From positions 301,894,726-301,958,725 of the forward strand of contig CM037877.1 in the NCBI GenBank assembly GCA_021292165.1: a stretch of DNA of 64,000 nt. The letters are read 5' to 3'. Below the pieces are notes generated by a model that searched no databases, was not told the origin of the DNA, and saw nothing but the letters and a program-made list of their open reading frames with translations. The translations under genes and the position numbers were made by a program. Positions within the stretch are counted from its first letter, which is position 1. Each line of letters opens with the position of its first letter. This stretch comes from Shinisaurus crocodilurus (lineage: Eukaryota; Chordata; Lepidosauria; Squamata; Shinisauridae). Below, piece by piece: positions 54,170-64,000 of this stretch.

Positions 54170-54485
54170 TCACATTTAGAAGATGGAACTGCTTGGTTCG
54201 CTCTTATTCCAGAGAGCAGGACTAGAACCATGGCTAGAAGTGCAGGCAAGCGGACTTTGGCTAAACATTAGGAGAAACGGCCTAATAGTAAGGGCGGGTT
54301 GTCAGTGGAACAGAATTCCTTGAGAAGTGGTTGGCTCTCCTTTGCTGGAGGTACTTAAGCAAAGGCTGGATGGCTTCCTGACAGGGATGTAGTATGTAGT
54401 TTCATACTGCGTTGTTGATCCAACCCAGAGGCTTGGACTAAATGACTTCCAAGGTCCCTTGTAACTCAAACTCTATGATCCTAGC
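54170..54485 (+). mobile_element. CR1-type LINE 3' end
   Basis: 'GGCTAAACATTAGGAGAAAC', 'TCCTTTGCTGGAGGTACTTA' and the end 'CAAACTCTATGATCCTAG' mark a CR1 tail. Confidence 0.75.
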
Positions 54486-55116
54486 ATTCCCGTGACATAG
54501 AAAGAATACTTCATGTTTAGGTATCTATAGACATGTGAGTTAAGATGCGCACATGCACACGCACACACATACGTGGTTTTGAAAAGCTAACATGGCTACC
54601 CATAGTGTATGTTAAAAAAATTCCCACCATCTTCTAAAAACCCCTTGCATAGATGCCTTTTCCTGAAATTCTGAATATCCCAATGATGTTGGTAGAGAAG
54701 GTACCCAAAACAGGAAAGCTAGGACTTATCAAAAAGAGGTATCAAGTGGGGTGGTGGGTGCTACCTAGTAAATTTGACTATAAACTCAGAAAAGGAAAAG
54801 ATACCGTACCTACTAAGCAGGAACTGTTGGTATGCATGGGAGGTTAAATAGTGATCCTCACAAAATGCAAGATCACCGATGAAACGAGACAAACAGGTGG
54901 AAACCAAGATGCCCCAAACAGCACATGCTGATTTTTGCTGCAGTCTCCTTCTGCCTACAGCAATAGGCTGTGAGCCAGTTCACCATGGCAACATCCAAGG
55001 CCTGGGTTGTGATGCTGGTTACCACAGCAACACTGCCACTCTTTTCCTATATTCACCCTCTAGCTAGCCCCTCCCCAGGAGGAGTAAATATCAGCGAGGA
55101 ATAATCAGCAGGAAAC

Positions 55117-55696
55117 TTTAATTAACAAGGTGGTTTGGAACAGACAACAAATGGCGCAGGTTTCCTATAGGAGTGAGGGGCAGGGAATTCCCATCATCCC
55201 ATCAAAGCCAAGCACTGCCCACACCCCCATGAGGGCAGGGTCAAATGGGGAAAAAAATACACAAGGGTAAGGGGTCAATAATCAAAGCTCAGAGCTTCTG
55301 GGGTCACAGGATGCAGAGTAGCAAGATTCAAGAGCACATAATCAAAGTCGAAAGCCACAGGGCCAAAGGATCGATGTTCTTAGGAAGCAAATATGACAGA
55401 GCCCATAAAGGGTCAGAGTTTATAGGGTCAACTACCACAGCATTTAAGAACAGTGAGTCAAGGAGCAATGTTCATAAAGTCGAGGAGTTCAAGGCGGTCG
55501 AAGAGGTCCATATCCAAGGATCTGAAAATATCAATGAACTAGATGATCAAGAACTCCTATCCGGGCAGGTCAAAATTCAAGGTTCGTGTCAGGAAGTACA
55601 ATGTTCAAGACGACCAAAAGCTCGCAGGTGTGGGTCAGAGTTCAGGGGCCATGGCACCTTCAGGGAAAGTCAAAGTTCAAAGGTTACATCAAATGC
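55117..55696 (-). other. Probable 3' UTR of the CRK-like gene with half-site-like array
   Basis: Below the stop codon (55697) the minus strand runs to a variant polyadenylation signal ATTAAA (TTTAAT at 55117-55122). On the plus strand, 55265-55690 is full of short AGGTCA- or AGTTCA-like words, for example GGGTCAGAGTTCAGG, AAGTCAAAGTTCAAAGG and GGTCAAAATTCAAGG. The spacing is irregular. UTR limits are inferred. Confidence 0.4.
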
Positions 55697-57614
<1,918 letters not shown>

Positions 57615-57699
57615 CTAGAGCTTGAGAGCACCTTGTTAAAAGGAAATTACTTCTGTCAAATGTTTATGTTGTAGTCTTGTTTCGCAGCTATTGCTTCCT

Positions 57700-59250
57700 T
57701 CTAATTTAGGGTGACCTTCAAACAATCCAGAGGTGCCCCGCGCCACAAATGAATAAGGTTCTTCCTTATGTAGCTCCACCCCAAGATCTTACATCCCCAA
57801 ATCATCCAAATGTGATATCTCTTGAGAGCATCCAGCCCTCCCCCCCCAAAAACAGCAGTATATATATTTTTAGTGAAATAACCGTCTTGGGAATGCAAAT
57901 AAGGCTTCTACAATCTGCAATCAAATGCTCACAATTAATGGGATGTCACAAAGAGTTATGCAGATCCCTCTCCGCTCCAATATAATGGGGCTACACTTCC
58001 AAGAATTACAGCTCACCTTTCCCTTAATAATCTACGCTACTAAAAGTTTAATAGCTACTGAAAGACAGATTCTAACAAATAACATCAACATACAATACCA
58101 TCAAATCAGTGATATAATCAGGGGAGCAAATATTATATATTTTAAGACCTCTGGTATCAGAAAGGCCCTACAAATTAAGAGGATACATTTGGTGAATTAA
58201 ATAGCCCACACAAACTCTCTGCCCCCCCCCCAAATTTAACAAGTAGCATGATATGATTGTACCCCCTCAAGCTTGCAGTTCCTCCACAGAGTAATCAGCA
58301 CCTTAAAAAAAATGTATCAGGATGCTGAAGTTTTAAGGGGTGAGCTAATCTTTTCATAACCTAATCTTTCTCAGATTAGCATGACACATCCCCACAAAAT
58401 GAATAGGACACCCTTCTAAAGAATTATAACCCTGTTGTATGAAATAATTCTTATTCAGACATAGGATTTTTAACCCACAAAATAAATCACGGGGATCTTG
58501 GCCTGATCCACTCAATCAGTCCCTATCTCCAACTAACTGGTCATCCTCTGGACAAAGTTGCAGCACCCCAATTAGAGATGGCTTCCTCGATGCTAATTAA
58601 GAACATTCCCCAATCCCTCCACCCCCGCGAGACATTTACTAGCAATCTTCTCCAATCAGCCCCAGTGCTGCAGAGTAATAATAAACACACCAACACCAGA
58701 AATAAGTCAACCTCCCAAAATTGTGGAGCACCCCAAAATTATGACCTCAACCCTCACAAACCTTTCTGCCTACGACCCCATCAGGAGCTCTAGGCAAACA
58801 AAACCCCTACAATAAAGCAAACCCTCTCCCCCATCGCATTCCCACGCATACCCTCTAGTCCTCTCCAGTATTCTCTGGGAAGGAGCACCCCAATACTGCA
58901 TTGCAGCCCCTTTAAGCTCTTCAAAGCAACCTGTAAACGCCCTCTCCTCCCCCCAAATCAGCTGTGCACCCTACAAATGCTCTTCAGCGTGCCACTCTGC
59001 ATTAGCGCCACAATAAAGCCCCGTCTCCCTCGTCTGCACATGTCTTCCCTCTATGCCTCCTCTTCTCCCTGGGAACTCAACAGTCCTAGTTTCCAGCTCC
59101 CCCTACCGCAACCTATTAAAACCCCACTCCCTCCCCGGAGGACCCAGGCGTCCTAGCTCCTATTTCTCCGGCTCTAGCCATTAGAACCCAGGAGTCCTGG
59201 CTAGCAGCCTCCCCTGCCCCTCCCCTGCCTTAAATCTCTGCCCGCAATCC
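57700..59250. other. Upstream of the CRK-like gene, unassigned
   Basis: AT-rich and then C-rich non-coding sequence with no exon or clear repeat recognised. It may hold 5' UTR exons of the CRK-like gene. Confidence 0.35.
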
Positions 59251-59254
59251 AGAT

Positions 59255-59475
59255 TGCAGCTACGGAAGGGTTGATGGGAAAGTGACGCACCCCCTCCCCG
59301 CTTTAAACCGTGGAGGGATGGCCATCTTGAGGCTTGGCAAAGCTGGCTGCGAAGCCACCGTGAAGGGAACGCAACCATCTTGGCTGTGGGAACGCGCCCC
59401 AGTTCCAAGATGGAGGCGACTTTCTGGCTTCCAGGATTGTGCGTGGCTGCGGGAGACACGTTTATTGTTCTGTGG
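59255..59475. promoter_or_regulatory. Promoter-like stretch with three YY1-type motifs
   Basis: GCCATCTTGA (59321-59330), ACCATCTTGG (about 59374-59383) and CCAAGATGGAGGCG (59405-59418) are YY1-like, set in a GC- and CpG-richer segment. YY1 motifs near transcription starts are typical of housekeeping promoters. It could serve the CRK-like gene on the minus strand or an unknown transcript. Confidence 0.4.
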
Positions 59476-59599
59476 CGGTGAATCTGGCTGTAGTATTCCC
59501 TCTTTTGCTATTAATTTGATTGTCATAAACCTTTGGTAAAGGAGAATAATATGATCGGTTGATTGGCAACTGTGGAATGTGATTAACAGATGCTTCGTG

Positions 59600-59735
59600 G
59601 CATATTATTTATTATTTCTTTATTGCATTTTTTTATACCCCGCTCTTCAGCCAGAAAAGGCTCTCAGAGTAGCTTACAAAGGTTAATAATAAGACAGCCC
59701 TGCCCTCAGGCTCACACAAAAGGAAAAGGGATTGG
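59600..59735 (-). mobile_element. LINE-like 3' tail, reverse orientation
   Basis: 'TTTATTGCATTTTTTTATAC' followed by 'CTCTCAGAGTAGCTTACAAA' and 'GACAGCCCTGCCCTCAGGCT'. A similar fragment is at 26240-26350. Confidence 0.6.
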
Positions 59736-59759
59736 GAGGGAGGAGGGACACATATTTTG

Positions 59760-62260
59760 AACCCATTAGATAACTGTTAATTACTAATGCTCTTCCATGC
59801 GGCTCGGGCACCATTTCTTATTTGCATATGTTGATATATTAACCTACTCAGCCTTGTTTAGAGGCGAATTCATCTCAAGTCCAGACATCCCCAATTAAGA
59901 TCAGTACTTTATTCCTGGTAGGTAGCCTTTTCCCTGTTACCTTTAACAACTCTGTCATCTGGAACAACAACTGAACAAACATGAGGATGAAAACCACTGT
60001 GGTAGCACAACCTTCTTCACAGGGTCGTTGTTTCTAAAATACCTGCCCAGACTTTTCAGAGGCTAAATCCAGGCAAGTTTTATTCCATACTAGCCATTAG
60101 TCATAATATAAATGCAAAAATACAAGCCATAAAGTGACGTGTGACAAAACTCACCTTACAGAATGTTACAACAGGCATGTTGTAAGGGAAGCAAAATTAG
60201 TTATCATTGGGGGAGAAAATTTACCTGTTACTTTGCATATTAATTTTGGTATTCATCTTGAATAAAGTACAGCTGGGTTGTATTGTTTTGCAATTCCAGA
60301 CCTCCTAGAGCCAAAGGTTACACTCTTAGATTGAATCTTGGTCCAAAACCCATATAAGTTACCCAACATGGTTCAATGCTACATCTATAACATTATTTAG
60401 GAGGGTGGATAGCAAATGGGAAAAATAAGAAATGGGGTTATATTTGCATATTTATAACATTTGTAAAGTTTTTAAAGGGAAAAAATGTTGGTGCGAGTGT
60501 TTAAGCAGCAGAGTGCGTGTGCGAGATAGGAGATTTTAAATCCTGTCTGTGTGCTAGCAGAGGCCTGTTATTCCACACACAGATCTTCCAGATCTCACCT
60601 CCCCCCTTTCACAGCGTGCAGTGTGTTTTGCCAGTTAGACCAGCCCAGCTCTTCCCTTGTAATCCGACCTGCTTCCAGCTTCCCCGTTTGCAGATTAATC
60701 CATGGAGTCAGGAAACACTCTGTAACACCACAGGTCTAATTCTACCTGTTTATTTACTTAGCAAGTAAAGTTCTACAGAGTATACATTTCCTAGTTACAG
60801 TCCATATGCAGAGTGCAAATGCATAGCAAGCATTACATCCAGTGGAGTAAGTTGAGCTTCACTCCACCTTAGCAAAGACGTTACATTGTTGCAAAGTCCA
60901 GCAAGCAAGAACAAGAAGAATAGAGAAAGCAGTCCAGCTCCTCTCTAAGATGGCTTCAGACAGAAAACAAGTTAGCACGTCATCAGAACATACAAACCAT
61001 GTGACTAGCTCATACTGCTCCCACGGTCTAGGCTTCCCATGCGAAAAACACGGGATCTAGGAAGACAAAACAAACTTGTTTACAGCCATTCTGTTCCTTT
61101 CCATGTGTCAACAATGTGCTGCAGCTGGTAATGTGATACATATCACAACAAAAAAAGGTATAGATTTCATGTCAGTTTGACTCCTGTTGGCATTAATCAG
61201 GTATCTTTTACCTACCTTGATAAAATATGTGGTAAACTGGGAGGTGCCACTACAAAAGCAGGGTAGTTTATTTCTTTTTCTTGTGCATTACGTAAGTCAT
61301 CCAAAGGCTTAATCTGAGAACAAGTGTTTAGATAGCTATATCACAGCTGCAATCCTACAATCCAGCTAGCAGACTCCCTAGTGACCCTATTCCACGATCT
61401 GTGCATGGCCTCTTTATGCTTCGGTTTGTCAGTTGCCCTCCATGTTTACCCAGAGCTGTCTGTGCGCCATCTCCACTCCTGTTGAGCATATAGGTCCTTT
61501 TTCCTTAACCACATGCATGTGTGAGTGTTGAGGAAACGGTTGTTTTGTCACATTGTTGCTACTTCCGCATGTGGCCTTGGGGCACATCTTGTAGATGTGC
61601 AAGCTGTGCTCTCTAGGTTCCTTGCATGAGCAAAAGATCAAGTCTCTCTGGCAAGTTGCAATGGCACAAGGCTATCTTGGTGCACTGCTGACTAGCTCAG
61701 GCCTCAGCAGAAGATAGGACCTGGCCTAAGTGTTATATGAACAAGGAAACTCAACATCTTTCAGGAAGTGTGTTCACTTTTAAAGGAAAATATAAAACAG
61801 ATCCAGACAGTGTTCACTGTAGATGCACAACTGATACGGTGCAGTGACCCAGCTTCAAATCCCTCCTAAACTGTGAGAAGCGCCCTGGGTGACCATGGGC
61901 CCATCTATCTCTTAACCTAACCTTCCTCTGTAGATGGTCGTGTGTGGAGATGGGGGGGGGGGGAGAACTATATATGCTACCCTTCGCTCACTGGAGGAAG
62001 AAAGGTGAGCTAAAAAGGTAATGAAAAATAACCTAGACCTCATTTTCCCCTTAAGCAGCAACTACGGTAGTTAGAATCTCTGTAATTCAGTTTTAGTGCT
62101 GTAAAAGTCAGTGGTTTCAAGCATGTACAGTGCTGAGTAACATCATGGTCATAATTTATATCAGACATTATATAATTTATATATAATTTTATATCATAAT
62201 TTATATATAAAAGAAAGCTTTTGTTCACTGGAAGAGTGAAAGAAAAAAGTATAAATTTGC
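59760..62260. other. Intergenic stretch, no gene recognised
   Basis: No exon or RNA gene is seen. 60690-61090 may be an uncharacterised interspersed repeat. A G homopolymer with a SINE-like tail lies near 61860-62020. Confidence 0.35.
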
Positions 62261-62268
62261 TGGCAATT

Positions 62269-62305
62269 ATCGCTTCTCGGCCTTTTGGCTAAGATCAAGT
62301 GTAGT
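62269..62305 (+). pseudogene. U2 snRNA 5' fragment
   Basis: The 37 bases starting ATCGCTTCTCGGCCTTTTGG and continuing CTAAGATCAAGTGTAGT equal the conserved 5' end of U2 snRNA, including the region that pairs with U6. After that the match stops (TATCTGTTC is absent), so it is a truncated retro-insertion and not a working U2 gene. Confidence 0.92.
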
Positions 62306-62479
62306 GTGTAATTATACCATCCCTTCAGGCCCCCCCCCCCAAAAAAAACTTGATTATGCTGAGCAAGAAAAGTGCATATGAATACCTTAACTTTTCCATA
62401 AACTTGATAACCAAATTCCGCATTGGCAAGTATCTATTAAATGTCCTCCCTTTGCATTCCCGTTAAAGACAGACACAGG

Positions 62480-62738
62480 ATGTATACAACTCGCTTTATT
62501 ATAAAATGCAGCAGTTCTTATAAAAACAATCATATCAAACGTGCATTACAAAGATCAAGAGCATTTGAAAAATCAACAGAAAAAAGAAAGGCAAGTTTCA
62601 AGTCTCCTTGCATCAAGATAGCTAATTTTGCCAACATGGGCAACTGCCCATTTGACTTGTCCACCATTTGTATGAAGACTCCTAAATCCCCCCCACATTC
62701 CCAAATCACAGCTCCATTATTTTGACGGTTGGGGTCCC
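62480..62738 (-). other. Probable 3' UTR of the unknown terminal exon
   Basis: AATAAA on the minus strand (TTTATT at 62495-62500) follows about 240 bases after the stop of the exon at 62739-62861. Confidence 0.45.
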
Positions 62739-62861
62739 TTAACGCAATTTAATCTCAAAACAAATGCAGTTGATGTTCTGACAGTCCGGGGGCTGATATG
62801 TGCAGGCACAATCGCAGAGTGGACACAAGTGGGGAAAGGAGCAGGTCCCTGGTTCCCAGCC
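62739..62861 (-). CDS. Unrecognised cysteine-rich terminal coding exon
   Basis: A strong acceptor (cttttaccaacag|GG) is followed by 41 codons ending in TAA. The encoded tail contains LCPLCDCACTYQPPDC and then QNINCICFEIKLR. It has eight cysteines in 40 residues, several in CxC or CxxC pairs, and a downstream polyadenylation signal. These features together suggest the last exon of a real gene that continues to the right, beyond this window. The dense C/CxC pattern could bind zinc or form a membrane-proximal palmitoylated tail. I do not recognise the family, and no other exon of the gene was identified in 62862-64000. Confidence 0.5.
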   Translation of the reverse strand, partial: GWEPGTCSFPHLCPLCDCACTYQPPDCQNINCICFEIKLR

Positions 62862-62938
62862 CTGTTGGTAAAAGAAATGGTACACCGTTAACCTGCAAAG
62901 CCATCTGCATCCCACTGATCAATACTTTTCCTCTACCG

Positions 62939-63015
62939 CAGTGTTCTACGCTGGCTGGGGCATGCTGGGAGTTGTAGTCCAAAAACATCTGGGGACCCAA
63001 GGTTGGAGAACACTG
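62939..63015. mobile_element. Young hAT-type MITE, copy E, left arm deleted
   Basis: Starts CAGTGTTCTACGCTGG, keeps the right arm to GGTTGGAGAACACTG. Flanks CTCTACCG (62931-62938) and CTCTACCA (63016-63023) match at 7 of 8 positions. Confidence 0.82.
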
Positions 63016-63123
63016 CTCTACCACCACCACCTCCTCCTCTGTCCCATCTGATCCATCTTGTCCCTTCCTCTCTTTCCAAGCCTGTATACACCATTTTGGT
63101 TAACACTGGATTTTAAGGACTTA

Positions 63124-63523
63124 GGGAGCAATCCTATGGCCCCTAGACAGTGTCTGAGGGGCCATAGGATATTCCGGTCTCCCAGCTCCGAGGTCTGAGA
63201 CAGTGCTCCAACATCAGAGCTAGGGATCAGAGCTCTGACCCTCTCTGCGCCGGCTGCCTCTCCAAGGTCGGGGACATGACCTTGGAGATGGGGGAAAGGG
63301 GACTTTTTGGTGGATGGGGAGGGGAGGAGATTGGAGTGGCCAGGACACAAGCTATCCTGATGCCTTTCCAGCCTCCTTCCCTCCCTCTCTGACATGCCCC
63401 AGCAAGATGGGCAAAAAAGCCTGTCTAGCAAAAATCCAGGGTGGGAGGTCAGGGAGGCGAAGATCACCTCCACCACTCCTCCCGACCTGCAAAGGATGAG
63501 CATAAGCCTCTGAGTTTGTGCCC
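63124..63523. mobile_element. Harbinger-like element with nested palindromes
   Basis: Ends are TTA|GGGAGCAATCCTATGG at the left and GAGTTTGTGCCC|TTA at the right. Inside are further palindromes such as ATCCTATGGCCCC/GGGGCCATAGGAT and CCAAGGTC/GACCTTGG. Related by its left end to the Harbinger-like MITEs above but longer. Confidence 0.45.
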
Positions 63524-63620
63524 TTAAGGGTTTTAGTAATTAACAAGCACTGCTGTTTTGAAGTGTCTCTGCCTAAAGTGTCTCTGTCAGGTGACTTGTT
63601 ATCCCTGAAGCGGGACCTCA

Positions 63621-63876
63621 TACAGTAATACCTTGGATTGCAAGTAACTTGGTTTGAGAGCAGTTTTGCAAGACAAGCAAATTTTTAAATATTTATTTAA
63701 ATTTTTTTGACTTGATATACAAGCGACGTCTTGCAATACAAGTACTGTAGTAGGGCTTAAATTAAAAATCTCTGTACAAATTCTTTTGGGGGAATTTCGT
63801 TTTGATATACAGAGTGTTTTGGATTACAAGCACGTTTCCGGAACGAATTATGCTCTCAATCCAAGGCATGACTGTA
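63621..63876. mobile_element. Mariner/Tigger-like MITE
   Basis: Inverted ends TACAGTAATACCTTGGATTG and the complement of TACAGTCATGCCTTGGATTG; TA at both borders fits a Tc1/mariner-type insertion. A second inner pair is 'TTGATATAC' and 'GATATACAG'. Confidence 0.7.
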
Positions 63877-64000
63877 GTTGCTACTACACAGTTTACAGGC
63901 TTTATTATTCATGCAGGTAGAATTAGAACCTCATGGGAAGAAAAAAATGCACTCCCGGGTTCTGCTTTTGAGAGAGCAGACTGCTCCCCATTTTAAAAAG

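Noticed and set aside
62269..62310. Functional U2 snRNA gene
   Set aside because: Only the first 37 bases match. The branch-pairing region and stem-loops are missing, and no proximal element was seen.
63018..63503. 161-codon open frame on the minus strand
   Set aside because: Lies mostly in a palindromic repeat element and has no recognisable domain or splice support.

Overview
This is a vertebrate nuclear window and almost certainly a squamate reptile, probably a lizard. It carries intron-split genes, CR1 and L2-like LINE tails, several copies of a tRNA-derived SINE of the squamate (Sauria) type, and many short palindromic DNA transposons. The species cannot be fixed from sequence alone.

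Four genes are complete and match the block known from human 16p11.2, in the same relative order and orientation. They are YPEL3 (+, CDS 7008-10605), TBX6 (+, CDS 15649-27141), PPP4C (-, CDS 29415-32367, non-coding first exon near 34313-34440) and ALDOA (-, CDS 38262-44072, candidate leader exons and promoters to about 45.3 kb and possibly 51.9 kb). All exon phases close exactly, giving products of 119, 448, 307 and 363 residues. YPEL3 is a small zinc-binding protein, TBX6 a presomitic-mesoderm T-box factor, PPP4C a PP2A-type phosphatase catalytic subunit and ALDOA glycolytic aldolase. They are neighbours by ancestry, not a pathway.

Beyond ALDOA, where human 16p11.2 has TLCD3B and other genes, there is an SH2-SH3-SH3 adapter of the CRK/CRKL family (-, 55697-57548). 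It is distinct from CRK and CRKL and looks like a third vertebrate paralog. Its neighbours YPEL3 and (outside the window) MAPK3 are paralogs of YPEL1 and MAPK1, which lie near CRKL in human 22q11, so a genome-duplication origin is likely. Exon 1 and exon 3 are intact. Exon 2 as written carries three single-base frame disruptions and a GC splice donor, so it is either a young pseudogene or affected by assembly errors.

The right end (59-64 kb) holds a YY1-motif cluster, a U2 snRNA fragment, one unrecognised cysteine-rich terminal exon on the minus strand (62739-62861) with a polyadenylation signal, and several DNA transposons.

The first 6.8 kb and the introns and intergenic stretches are mostly repeats. 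The most striking repeat is a young palindromic hAT-type element with 8-bp target duplications, present five times, with four copies in introns of supported genes (two in TBX6, one each in PPP4C and ALDOA) and the fifth just upstream of the unrecognised terminal exon.
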